64,000 nucleotides of DNA, taken from positions 1-64,000 of the forward strand of contig UWYS01000021.1 in NCBI GenBank assembly GCA_900291925.1, read 5' to 3'. The notes beneath the pieces were generated by a model. It did not search any database, was not told the origin of the DNA, and saw only the letters and a list, made by a program, of their open reading frames with translations. The stretch is from Thecaphora thlaspeos. Taxonomy: Eukaryota; Basidiomycota; Ustilaginomycetes; Urocystidales; Glomosporiaceae. Below are positions 10,845 to 21,500 of this stretch, one piece after another. Every line of letters starts with the position of its first letter. The first letter of the stretch is position 1. A program made the position numbers and the translations under genes.

Positions 10845-12980
10845 ATGTCCTCATCCACGGAGCCAGAGGAACTCTCGGGCCCGCTCTTTCGCGGTCGCTC
10901 AGAGACGCACGAGAGCCCGGCCCCGAACGCTTCGGCTGCTGCAGAAGCCACACAGGGGGCAGCCCTCTCCGACAGGGATAGCAGCGTCACCGAGAGCGAA
11001 CGCCTAAACTCTCAGCCTGAACAGCTGGAAAAGAGTGCGAGCGCAAGCGTTCCTCCTCAGGATTCCCTATCGGAGGGGGGCTCGACGCCGTTGATGCCGC
11101 CGATCACCAGGAGGAGCCCGGACGTCAACGCTGAACTCACGGAAGCAAGATCAGGCGCAGGCGCTGACCCAAGCGCAACAGCAGGTGTCGGTCAGGCGGG
11201 ACTGTCTAGGTTGATACGCCCCTCGCCGCCGCACCGCTCGCGAGACCGTTCGCAACTTTCGTCACGAGCAGCGGTTGTCGACCTCACCGCACCGTCGCCT
11301 CCACTTCCCCGGCCCACCGTCATCTCGAGTGCTAGCGCATCTAGCCGGTCTTCGTCGGCCAGCTCAAGCCGTCGAAACACGCCTTCTCGAGGAGGGACAG
11401 GGGGAGAGTTGCTGGCCAACGCTGCCGGTGGCGAACCTTTGAGGGGACGCCGCCCTCTCACTGGCGCGCTGCCGCCCAGAGGCGGTATTGTCCTGCCCGG
11501 CGGGTCGTCTTCGGGGTCCCGACTCGCGGACAGCGGCCGCACCGGTAGACTCGACAACGCGCAGCTGGCCCGAGCCGCTTGGACCGAGGCGGCGACGGCA
11601 CCGAGACCATCGAGGTCGCACCGCGGCGATGAAGGCAGAACAACAGCGGCTGCACCTGCGAATCGGTCGCCCATTGTGCTCGAGATCAGCAGCGACGATG
11701 CCGACGACGACGACGACTGTGTCCTGCCTCTTGACGCGTTTACGCAGAGCCCCGTCTCCTTCTCTTCGGTGTCTGCCGGAGAATCTAGCTCGGCAGCGCG
11801 ACCAGCGCCCAGCGGCAGTGGAGAGGCGGCCACCTCTCGCGTGCGAGCGATCGCGCGCGACCGTCCCACCAACCCGCTCGACGTCTTATCACCCTCGCCT
11901 CCGCCGTCACACGCGAGCGGGCCGGCCGCGCGACAGGTGGCAGCTTCTCGGACCGCCGCCGCCGCCAGATCAGGTCGAGCCGTTGGCGTCAGCGTCGATC
12001 CGGCCACGGGCGACTTCCTTCCCCACTACCACGCCCAGCGATCTCGACGACGCGTCGTCCCGCTCGTTGCTCTTTCTGCCCGCCGGGCTGGCAGCTTCTC
12101 GAGCGACCCGGTGTCGGACGACGACGAGGTGATCGACCTGTCTGCATCGACGCAAGCGGCCCCGGCGCAGCTGCAACCGCAGCGGTCGATCACCGACTTC
12201 CGCATCCGCTCGACAAACCTCGCGATGCCTCGTCTCTCGCCACCGCGCTCCAAGCCTCGACCGATCGAACATCCACTGGCGTCGACGTTCAGCTGTCCCA
12301 TCTGCCTCTGTCCGCCGGTCAAGGCGAGCATCACGCCGTGCGGCCACGTCTTCTGCGGCGGGTGCCTATTCGATGCGCTCAAGGCGCAGGCCAAGCAGCG
12401 TGAGGCGACCGATGCGGCAGCCTCTGGCGTTCCACAGGGATGGGGGATGGGGATGGACTTCTTCGGAGCGGCTGCGATGGTGGGCGGCGTTTTCGGCGGC
12501 GGTGGCGGTCCAGGTGTCGACGATGAGGGAGGCGGCGGCGGCGGTCCGGCTGCAGCCAGTGGAGTTGGCGGCGCCGGCCGAGGTAGAGGCCGCGGCCGCG
12601 GCCGCGCAGGAGGTCGGAACGCCGCCGCTGCTCGTTGCGATCCACTAGCAGGTCACTGCCCCGTCTGTCGAGCCGACATAAAGGGAGGCTTCGGCGGGAT
12701 AGCGAAATGCGGCGTGGTGGGCATCCGTCTGATGATAGGAAAACCCGTCGACGATCCGCGGGAAGAAGACGGACGGATGAAAGGGGCAGAAGAGGCGGAC
12801 AAGGAGAGTTGGAGTGAGACCGAAACCGAACCGGAGAGTCATCCGACTACCGTGGAGGGATCGTCGCAGAAGGAAAGGGAAAGAGGAGAGTTGGGAAAGA
12901 GAAAGAGAGTTCAAACGACCAAAAAAAATGAAGCGCGACGAGGAACAGGAGGAGAGTCAGAGTCAGAAGAAAGCTGCTAG
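10845..12980 (+). CDS. RING E3 ligase with SUMO-interaction motifs (Slx8/RNF4-like STUbL)
   Basis: Single exon of 711 residues from the ATG at 10845; an in-frame GTG lies 48 nt upstream but no upstream ATG. The long N-terminal region is Ser/Arg-rich and disordered and holds three SUMO-interaction-motif candidates: VVDLTAP near residue 143, IVLEISSDD near 276 followed by an acidic run, and EVIDLSAS near 428. A C3HC4 RING begins at residue 484 (FSCPICLCPP), continues with TPCGHVFCGGC and ends with CPVC at 605. Multiple SIMs plus a C-terminal RING define SUMO-targeted ubiquitin ligases (yeast Slx8, human RNF4), which ubiquitylate SUMO-modified nuclear proteins in genome maintenance. The RING is odd: about 97 Gly-rich residues lie between the sixth and seventh metal ligands. 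STUbL function is inference from architecture. Confidence 0.75.
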   Translation: MSSSTEPEELSGPLFRGRSETHESPAPNASAAAEATQGAALSDRDSSVTESERLNSQPEQLEKSASASVPPQDSLSEGGSTPLMPPITRRSPDVNAELTEARSGAGADPSATAGVGQAGLSRLIRPSPPHRSRDRSQLSSRAAVVDLTAPSPPLPRPTVISSASASSRSSSASSSRRNTPSRGGTGGELLANAAGGEPLRGRRPLTGALPPRGGIVLPGGSSSGSRLADSGRTGRLDNAQLARAAWTEAATAPRPSRSHRGDEGRTTAAAPANRSPIVLEISSDDADDDDDCVLPLDAFTQSPVSFSSVSAGESSSAARPAPSGSGEAATSRVRAIARDRPTNPLDVLSPSPPPSHASGPAARQVAASRTAAAARSGRAVGVSVDPATGDFLPHYHAQRSRRRVVPLVALSARRAGSFSSDPVSDDDEVIDLSASTQAAPAQLQPQRSITDFRIRSTNLAMPRLSPPRSKPRPIEHPLASTFSCPICLCPPVKASITPCGHVFCGGCLFDALKAQAKQREATDAAASGVPQGWGMGMDFFGAAAMVGGVFGGGGGPGVDDEGGGGGGPAAASGVGGAGRGRGRGRGRAGGRNAAAARCDPLAGHCPVCRADIKGGFGGIAKCGVVGIRLMIGKPVDDPREEDGRMKGAEEADKESWSETETEPESHPTTVEGSSQKERERGELGKRKRVQTTKKNEARRGTGGESESEESC

Positions 12981-13282
12981 ACTCGTCGAAGAGTCGGAGG
13001 GTGTCACGAGAGAGGGTAGCGTGGAGTAGGTTATATACCTGTGCCGAAAGGTGTAGAGCACGTTGGGTCGTAATTAACCTTCCAGGGCATCGGTCATCGA
13101 CAGATCACTTCCTCCTGCGTGTGAGCAAGAGAGGCGAGAGGGGATTAGCACTTAAGCTGATCTTGCGGAACAAGAAAACAAAGAGAGTGTAAACGACAAC
13201 GATACTAGCACCGAAAGCGAAAGAACAAAGACAACCCTCCCTTTCTCGTCATCCTCCTCGAATCACCTCCCTTGTGCCGATT

Positions 13283-15130
13283 CTACGCCCCGTTCCTGCT
13301 TATATCCTCGAGGTACTGACTCAACTTCATCGCTCCGCTCCTAAAACTATCAATACCGTTCTGAACGTCGGGGTTGGCCATGATTTTCCTATAATACTCC
13401 CTGGCCGTTGCCTCCAAATCGCTACCAAAGTCTGCACCACCCGCATCCCTCGCACCTCCACCACCACCTTGTCCTTCTGCTCCTTCATCTTCGTCTTCCT
13501 CCCGGCCAAAGTACTGGTTGGAAGAGATGGAAGTTTGACCTTGGAAGTTGGCTAGACGCGCCTTGGCTTCGGACGAGACGGCTGGATCGTAGCCTCCTCG
13601 TTGGAAGTACTGGTCGGATGAGATGCTCTTCTGTGCGGAAAAGGTGGAGCGTGCGTAGTTGGGCTCGTCCCCCCCGTCGTTGCCGTTGTGGTCCGATCCG
13701 TTGGCGCTGGAGGCGTTGCGCGACGATGCGGCTGCACGCTCCGACGCGAGCTTGGCCTGGTGCGCGTTCGCCTTCATCCCAAGCCGGCCGAAGCCCATCC
13801 CGAGACGATCCACCTCGCCGCCCTTGGCGAACGCCTCGCTTGGCTTGCCGCCGCCGCCGCCGTTGGCAGACGCGGTGGCCGCCGTCGACGAGGAAGCGAA
13901 ACCACCTCCGACGCCCTGGGGCCTGCCGGTGGCGGCGGCCTGGACAGCCTCCCTCGCTATCCTCTTGGCTTCGGCGTTCTCGCCGGCCTTGCGCGCCTCT
14001 TCCGCCCTCTTTTCCTCTTCCTCCTTGGCCTTTTCGGCGGCGAGGCGGGCGGCGGCCTCCTCGGCCTTGGCCCTCTTTTCGACGGCGTCGAAGTCAATCG
14101 GTGCGCCGGCCTTCTTGACGCCGAGGCCTAGCTTGCCCGCTCGACCGGCGGGGCGGACAGAAGGGGCGGTGGTGGAAGCCGCGGTACCGCTAGCCGATGC
14201 CGTCCCTGTCGGCGTAGTGGTGCCGGGGGTGGAGCTGGGCGAGGCGTTGCGGCTGACGACGCCGAGCGTCTTGCGGGCGTTGCCGGAGCCCGTCGCTCTG
14301 AGTGAGGAAGAGGTGACGGTGCGGGGGGCGGCGGCCGGTTTCGCCGGTGCAGCAGCGGCCGCGGCGGTAGGGGCAAGGGCAAGGGCAGAGGCGAGCCTGG
14401 TGGCCGAGAGGGCGGGCGCGGGTGCAGGTGCGGTTGTAGCGGTCTTGGCCTTGGCGGCCGTTCCGGCGGGCTTGTCCCACTCGTCAAAGAAATCGTCATC
14501 GTCTCCGCCACCGTTGAGGGCGCCCGAGGGCGTCGAGGGTGCGACCGCTGCCGCTGTCGCTGCCGCCGCGAGGCCGGGGAAGTAGACAGGGCTGTTGAGG
14601 CTCTGGCCCGCGGCGTCCTGAAGGGCACGCTTCTGGAGCTCGTCCTTGTAGGCCTGTGCGACGGCCGAGGTATACTTGACCTTACCCTCGGTGGAAGGGT
14701 TGAGGAGGTGCGATGCGCCCTTGCGGGTGAAAAAGTCTGCAGCGGCGGCGTTGCCTCCGACCTTCATGAGGCGGAGCTGCGACCAGTGCCAGGAGTCGAG
14801 GTTGGTGGAGCGGACAAAGGTGATGTGGACGCCCATATTGCGGTGGACGGAAGAGCAGTCGAGGCAGATGTAGATGGCGTAGGTGGCGCTAGCCCACGTC
14901 GGATTCTTTGCGCCGCAGTCGAAGCAGACCTGGGCAGCGGACGGGGGAGGAAGGATTAAGAGGGAGACGTCAGCGTCGGTGTCGGGTGGGTGCGACGACC
15001 GGAGAGAGCGTCACCTTGGCGGTCGGCGCGGCAGTTGGCGGAGGCGAGTGCTCACCTTGTTGCCCTTTTGTGTGGCCTTGAGCGACTTGAAGATCTCGAC
15101 GAGCTCATCCTTGGAAGGACCGTCGGCCAT
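13283..15130 (-). CDS. GLO3: ArfGAP of the Glo3 / ArfGAP2-3 type
   Basis: Two exons, 15130-15056 and 14929-13283, giving 573 residues. The first exon encodes [20 protein letters not shown]. The second opens with the ArfGAP zinc finger [14 protein letters not shown]...ICLDC (C-x2-C-x16-C-x2-C) and the catalytic-arginine block [16 protein letters not shown]. The middle is Ala/Ser-rich with an [16 protein letters not shown] coiled stretch. Near the C-terminus two copies of the Glo3 motif occur ([14 protein letters not shown] and [11 protein letters not shown]), which identify the Glo3/ArfGAP2/3 branch rather than Gcs1. Glo3 stimulates GTP hydrolysis by Arf1 on COPI coats in Golgi-to-ER retrograde transport. 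The gene converges with the RING gene (about 300 bp apart) and shares a divergent upstream region with NOT2. Confidence 0.95.
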
Positions 15131-16357
15131 GTTGGCTGGTAGCGTAGGCAGAGGTGGGCGGCGGTGGTGATGGCGTAGGAGGCGAGGGTGCGCCGGGGAC
15201 GAGCTGCGCCTTGAGGGATGGAGGACGGTGAAGCGTCGGATGGCAAGAAGGGAGGGAGGAAGGCGAGGGTGACGGTGATGGGGAGAGAAGATGATGAGGG
15301 CCGCAGGCTGGTGTGTCGGAGGATGTTGGAGCGTTGGGCGGCGAGTCGTCTGTTGTGTGTGGGTGTGTTGGCGGCGGGTTTGGCTTCGCTGGCTGGGCAG
15401 GCCAAAGGGGGGGATGGGCCACGTCCGCCTGCACGCTCGCTGCTGCGTGCATCCGTGCCAGCTGGTGGGGCCTTGCCGATGGACTTGTTTGTACTGTAGT
15501 CGGCTGCCGCCCGATGCTGCGAGAGAAGCTGCGTCTGCCGATCTGGTGGGCGCTGGCGGAACGCGCCGCGCCCACGCCTGCCACCAGGCAGGCAGGGTGA
15601 TCGCCGACGGCAGCGGGCCATGGCTGAGCAGCTGGCTGGCTGAGCGCTGGCCTGGCTGGCCTGGGGCTGGCTGCTTGCACCTGCCTGCTTGCTTCCCGAA
15701 GGCCCGCTCGCTGCTCGCCTTGCACATCCGGCACCATCTCACCATTTCCTCACGCCCTTTCGACATCCTCTCCCTCCTCCTCCTCCTCATCCTCCCCTGC
15801 ATCCACCTTCCTTTCCGCTTTCTCGGCCTCTGCCGACTCGGCACACATCGCACCCACCACACACGCCGTACAGCAGCCAGCCGACCAAAGCTTCACCTGA
15901 TTGCTTGCGCTAAACGCCGCGACGAGTGAGAGAAGAAAAGGTCCGTCATTCCCGCCTGCCGATTCTTAGGGTCCCTCCCGCCTGTGGCGCGATGGCAAGA
16001 GGGCCCGAGCCACCTCATCAGCCTGGCCCCGCCTCAGCTGCTCGAGAGCAGAGGCAGGGCACCCTTCATCGGCGCAGTCGGTGCACCCACGCTTCAGCCC
16101 CGCGAGCGCTGCGGGACAATGCACCTCGTATAGCAGACAGCCGCTGACCCCCGCCCCGCTCCTCTTGCCTTCTGCACATTGCCTCGTGACTCCGTCCCTC
16201 CCCCCTTGCTCGTCTCCCCTCCAGGCTCATTCGACCCACGGCACAGCACAGCACAACCCGGCACAGCACAGGCACCGGCGACCCACGCAAGGCGGCGCAA
16301 CTTCGCAACACCACAAAGAGGTGCACCCACCAATTCGTCAAAGGGGGACACCACACC
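15131..16357. other. Divergent promoter region GLO3/NOT2
   Basis: About 1.2 kb between two divergent start codons. The pyrimidine/purine-skewed stretch near 15740-15850 and the CA-rich stretch near 16220-16350 are probably 5' UTRs. Long overlapping open frames on both strands have no domain support. Confidence 0.5.
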
Positions 16358-18241
16358 ATGTTTCCTTACCTTCAAGGCGGCCCACGGATGATGCAGAACT
16401 ATCCAGGCATGTCTCAATCGCAACAGCAGCAGCACGGCGGCCCAAGACCAACCGCGGAGACGCCAGGCATCCGCGCTGGCGCAGCAGGCGATACGCCATC
16501 CGCACAGCAGGGCGGCTACCTCAACAGCGCCAGATCCCCCGGCCCCGGCGCAGCTGACGGCTTCCCCTTTGGCTCTTCAGCCGGCTCCGGAACCACGCCA
16601 GGCGCAGGGAGCTTGGCCTCCCAGCTCGCCGGTCTCGCCGCAAGCCAGGGCCCCCAAGGGCAGAGCCAGGGCCAGCCTCAGGGTCAAGGCGGCCAGCTCG
16701 ACCTCAGCGACTTTCCGGCGCTCGGGTCCGGGCAACAGGGCGGCCAGGGGCAAAGCCAAGGCGGAGCTCCCGGGCTCGGCGGCCTAGGCGGGCTGGGAGG
16801 AGGTGGGGGCAGTGGCAACACGCTTTCGAGCTATGCGTCGCAGGCGGGCACCGAAGACCTTGCGGCGGCGTTGAGGGGCGGCGCGCCACCGGGCTCATTC
16901 TCGCAGGACGACTTCCCTGCCCTCAGCCAGCCCGGCGCCCGCGGCGGCGACGATGTCTTCATGCATGGGGCGGCGGAGCAGGCATCGGCGGCGGCCGCGC
17001 TCCAACATCAACACAACCAGCGCGAGCAGCATTGCCAGAACATGCTCGTATCGGCCGTCGGCGGCGGCGGCGGCACAGCGTCAAGAGGTGGCGACCAGTC
17101 GGGTCAGGCCGCGTCGCTCTCGGCGGCGAGAGGCGGCTTCGGCGAGCCGGAACGGAATTATGCGACCAAGGTCGGCTCGGCCCTGCAAGGTGGTCCCGGC
17201 GCTGACGTCCAGCAGCAGACGTGGGTCCCTCCAAGCGCGGCGTTTGGCGCGACGGCGGGCAGCAACAACAACGGCAACAGCAACTCGACCGTAACGACGG
17301 CGGCAACGACGACTTCCTCCTCAAATCACACCGCAAACGGCGTCGCGGGCCACTCATCACCGCCATCCGGCAGATCGCCGCTTCCGGGCTCGCGCACAGC
17401 GGCGAAGGGCTCGTCGACGTCGGACAACGCCTCGACGGCGAGAGAAGGAACAGCAGCCGGCCCGAACGGCGAGCTGGGTGCGGGTGCCCACGCAGCGTCA
17501 CAAGCGCAAGGCGCTAGCGGCGGCGGCAGCAATCCGCCCGGCCTCTCCGCGGGTGGCGGCGGCGGCGGCGGCGGTGGCATGCCACAGACGCCGGTGCAGC
17601 AGGTGCTAATGTCGCCGGCGGACCGCTTCGGGCTGATGGGCCTGCTTAGCATCATCAAGATGCAGGACCCGGACTTTAGCATGCTGACGATGGGGAGCGA
17701 CCTGCAGACGCTCGGGCTCAACCTCAACGCATCAGACTCGCTCTACTCGTCGTTCATCACGCCTTGGTCAGACAACAACATGCTCGCCTCCATGCAGGTA
17801 GAGCCAGACTTTTCGTTGCCGAGCTGCTACAACGTCCAACCACCTCCGCCGGCCCAGAGCAAGATCGCATCGTTTAGCGACGAGACGCTATTCTTCATTT
17901 TCTACTCTACGCCGCGCGACGTGCTGCAGGAGGTGGCTGCGCAGGAGCTGTACAGTCGCAACTGGCGCTACCACAAGGAGCTGCACCTGTGGTTGACCAA
18001 GGAGCAGAACACGGAGCCGACGCACAAGACGCCGACGTACGAGAGGGGGACGTACGTCTTCTTCGACCCGGGTAGCTGGGAGAAGGTGTCGAAGAACTTT
18101 GTGCTGATGTACGAGTTGTTGGAGGAGAAGCCACCGAGTCAGGCTCACATGGCGGCGCAGGCGCATGCACAGGCGCAGGCACATGCTCAACACCAACAGC
18201 AGCAACAGCAGCAGGCGCAACAGCAGCAGCAGCGTTCGTGA
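16358..18241 (+). CDS. NOT2: CCR4-NOT complex subunit 2 (NOT2/CNOT2/Cdc36)
   Basis: Single exon of 627 residues. The first about 390 residues are low-complexity Gly/Gln/Ser/Ala-rich with repeated short motifs such as LSDFPALGSG and QDDFPALSQ, which are the conserved FPAL segments of CNOT2 proteins. The C-terminal NOT2/3/5 domain spans roughly residues 410-600, with DRFGLMGLLSIIKMQDPDFS, LGLNLNASDSLYSSF, ETLFFIFYSTPRDVLQ and YERGTYVFFDPGSWEKV. A Gln/Ala-rich tail follows. NOT2 pairs with NOT3/5 on the NOT1 scaffold in the cytoplasmic deadenylation and nuclear transcription complex. The ATG at 16358 is the first in frame; a second Met 11-12 codons later is an alternative. Confidence 0.95.
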   Translation: MFPYLQGGPRMMQNYPGMSQSQQQQHGGPRPTAETPGIRAGAAGDTPSAQQGGYLNSARSPGPGAADGFPFGSSAGSGTTPGAGSLASQLAGLAASQGPQGQSQGQPQGQGGQLDLSDFPALGSGQQGGQGQSQGGAPGLGGLGGLGGGGGSGNTLSSYASQAGTEDLAAALRGGAPPGSFSQDDFPALSQPGARGGDDVFMHGAAEQASAAAALQHQHNQREQHCQNMLVSAVGGGGGTASRGGDQSGQAASLSAARGGFGEPERNYATKVGSALQGGPGADVQQQTWVPPSAAFGATAGSNNNGNSNSTVTTAATTTSSSNHTANGVAGHSSPPSGRSPLPGSRTAAKGSSTSDNASTAREGTAAGPNGELGAGAHAASQAQGASGGGSNPPGLSAGGGGGGGGGMPQTPVQQVLMSPADRFGLMGLLSIIKMQDPDFSMLTMGSDLQTLGLNLNASDSLYSSFITPWSDNNMLASMQVEPDFSLPSCYNVQPPPPAQSKIASFSDETLFFIFYSTPRDVLQEVAAQELYSRNWRYHKELHLWLTKEQNTEPTHKTPTYERGTYVFFDPGSWEKVSKNFVLMYELLEEKPPSQAHMAAQAHAQAQAHAQHQQQQQQQAQQQQQRS

Positions 18242-18593
18242 AGAGCAAGACGTGGACGAACGTTGGTTGGTTTCGACGTGGTTTTCGTCGACGTGCGCTA
18301 AGCTTAGGTCGTACGGTCGTCATCTGCAGACTCCACCTGTCACTCGTAGCCGTGTCCAGCCATGTATGAAAATGTTGGATTTTTTTTCGAATCTTAAAGG
18401 TCTTTTCGTTCTTGTACCCTCGATCGATCGATGGTCTTTCGTAAGGTTGTGGTCGGTTGCGGACGAGATGGCGGGGATGATGAAGAGCGGTGGAAAGATG
18501 GAGCATTGATATATGAGATCAGCAAGGTAAGGAACGAAGACAAGAGGACGACGATACATGCGGACGAAAGAGAGTGAGGGTGAAATGGGGGCG
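18242..18593. other. Convergent 3' intergenic region
   Basis: About 350 bp between the stop codons of NOT2 and the unknown minus-strand gene. It should hold both 3' UTRs and poly(A) sites. Nothing else seen. Confidence 0.5.
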
Positions 18594-21500
18594 TTAGGTG
18601 ATAAGTGAAAGGATAGAATCAATCGACCAATCTAAACCTTCCAGAGAGTATTCGTCTGTTTCGTCTAAGTCGGTAGAGGTGCATCGAGTGAGTGTCGTTG
18701 GTTGATGAGTTGAGGTCACAATGGCGGAGGGTGAGGGTGTGGTATCGTTCCTTGTTGGAGCATGGGTGGGATGGAGCGAGGCTGGGCGCGGAGGCGAGGG
18801 ACAGACGTCGTGTTCCGTCTTCGGTTCGACGACCTCGTCGACGGTGGGGATGTAAAGGTCCCCCTGTTCATCTACGTCCGGTAAGACGTGGATTCCTTCC
18901 GAAGTCTCCTCTTTTTCCATCTTGCCCTCCGACCCAATGTCAGACGCCCGCTCGAAAGTGGCTTCAACCCTCACTGGAGAAGGGCGTACCTCGTCCATGC
19001 CCACCGTCCAAGCCATCAAATCTCCCACCGGATCATCTACCTTTTCTCCGTCCGCAGAATCATGTCTGGTCGGATCTGTTTCGAAAAGAGGCCCTGAACA
19101 GATGGCTGAACCGCTGACGAGGGAAGAGCGGCTCGAGGATATGGAAGTCGCGTTGTGGACAGAAGCAGGTACGGACCTGTCGGTCTTGCCGTTGGGTCTG
19201 TCATCGTCACCGCTGGCAAACATCCGTTCGGTGTCCATCGATCGTCTCCCGATCTCAGCGGTGGTGGTTTCCGGAATTTCATCGCCTTCTGATTGTACGA
19301 CCTCGTCGACGACCGTCCTGCGAAGAACGGGGTCGATCTCGGAATCCTTAATACGTGATCGGGGTGCATGCTCCGCACCAGGAAAGATCTGGAACCTAGG
19401 CGGAAGGCTACAGGCCTTGACGAAAGATGCCGCTGGCGGGAGCGATGGCGGAAAGGGCGAGGAAGAGGTGTCGATCGGCTTCGCCGCTGCAGCGTTCGAC
19501 TTCTTACTGTTATGTTGTGTCTGCTGGTGCATTTGTGTGGTGATGACGTTCTTGGGCTCGTCCCGCTGCCGCTTGATCAAGACGTCAGGCGCCAAAAGTT
19601 TGCAACTGTGACCGAGAGAGCTAGCTTCGCGGACCGAAATCTCGGGGCGCTGCATGTGCTTCTGACGGCAGACTTCGTCCTGACTGGCCGTACCGTCTCC
19701 CGTTCTTCCCCTCTGCTTGTCCATCCCCAGGAAACCCGTAGCGATGCTGTACATCTCTTCGTACGCTACGCCCGGAACGTCGGAGGGTAGGGTGTATGCC
19801 GAGACTTTGGATGACGGGATCGACCTGTCGGCCGAGCTGGGGCTGGTCGAGAGAGATGCGTTGCTCTTCTTGCTGCGAAGGAGGGAAGAGAAGGAGAAGC
19901 TGCGAAACGAGCTAGGCGTCTTGGGTCGGAGCGTCGAGAGAAAATGCTGCCTTTTAGGAGAGTTGGCCGGCGAGTCTGGTCCTACGAGTGTGGCGCTTCT
20001 CGCGGAATGGCCGGTAGGGACGCGGAGGTGCTTGTCTTTGTGGACGAGGTCTGTCTTTTTATTGCGGATCGCATGTTCTTCGGCAGCCTTGGAGGCGGTC
20101 GGCGTGGCGACCATAGTGGTGTTCTGACTGGCGGTGGCATTGGTGTTGAAGACCGGTGCACTGGCGGCGGTGTTGGCGGCGACGACGCTGGCCGTAGTGG
20201 GACGCGTTCCCCTTGGATCAGCCTCTTTCGGTCCGTCCTCGGGAAGGACGTGCGACTCCTCGAGCAGCTGTATGATGCCCTTGCGAGCCAATATACTCTT
20301 GGGTCTAGTCACCCGGTCCGTCTTCATGCTGCCTACTCCGCTGTCGTGCTTGCTCAAGGCCACACTAGCGGTAGTGGCGATGTTGGTCGTGGCGACAACT
20401 CCGGCTGCCGAGGGCGAGCTGAGCGCGGACCGGGTCGACTTGACCAAAGACGATGGACTGGCGTTGTCCTCTTTGCACTCGACCTCGTCGGGATCTGTGA
20501 CCTCCTCGTACGACGGGCCGCTGGCGATCGATGCATCGGCCGAAAGCGCCTGGTGGCGGTGGTAGGACTCGATGACGGGACGGCTGAGACACATGCGTGC
20601 GCTGGCCCAGGGAGGGACAGCAAGGAAGGCGTCGTATGTCGACATGACCTCCGAGGAGCTTCCGGAAGTGTCGACGCTGGTGCGGGCATCGTTACGGCTC
20701 TTTCTCGTCCCCGATCGTCCACGGCTTAGCTTGCTTTCGGGGGAGTCTTGCGTTGACCACAAGTGGACGGAGGCTCGGGAGCGACGCCGCCCGTCGTGCT
20801 GCTGCGATTGCTGTTCCGGCTCACGCTGTTGCTGGGAGAACTCTGAGAAGCTTGTGCTCGGGCGCGGTTGCAGTGCAGGGCTGGGAAGAGGCGAAGGGGA
20901 AAGGGAGAGGCTGCTGTCGGAAAAGGGAGCGGTGACATCTCGATGCCCTTGTTGGAAGGCCGTTGCAGCGGCGGGGGCGGTGACGCTGGCGATAGGAAAC
21001 GAGGAGGGGGAAGGTTCGTCCGCCTCATATCTCGTTCGAGCGTTGGTCCTTGAGCAGTTGACAGGGGCCTGCCACGACACAGGCGGACCCGTCGTCCTCC
21101 ACTGGGCAAGCGGATGGGCAGCCAGACCGGAAAGGTCAAGAGAGCGATCGCGGCCGCGGTTGCGGTCTCGGTCGAGCTTAGGGTCGAGGGTGTGATCCGA
21201 AACGAGTGCAGGTTCACCGGCAGCTGGGGGTCCACTGAAGAGTCTAACGTGCGCGTCTCGTCCTCGCTGCTCCTGTCTCGGCCACGGGGGACGAACGTAC
21301 GCCTCGGCCAGCCCGTCATCCCGAAAGCTGAACGCAGCTTCTGTAGCGTCAGAGCTTGCTGTTTGGCTCTCGAGACTGCTCGCTGATCGGTATGGCTGGG
21401 GGTCACGGGAAGGAAGCTAGCAAACAGAGTTTCACACAAAGATCGCGGCAGGGAAGCCAACAAGCAGAGTCAGCAGCCATTCCTTCAAGACAACGCGTCA

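Noticed and set aside
11192..12007. 271-residue minus-strand open frame
   Set aside because: Antisense shadow of the RING ligase gene.
13408..14585. Long plus-strand frames opposite GLO3
   Set aside because: Antisense to a well-supported ArfGAP; Pro/Arg-rich shadow translation.
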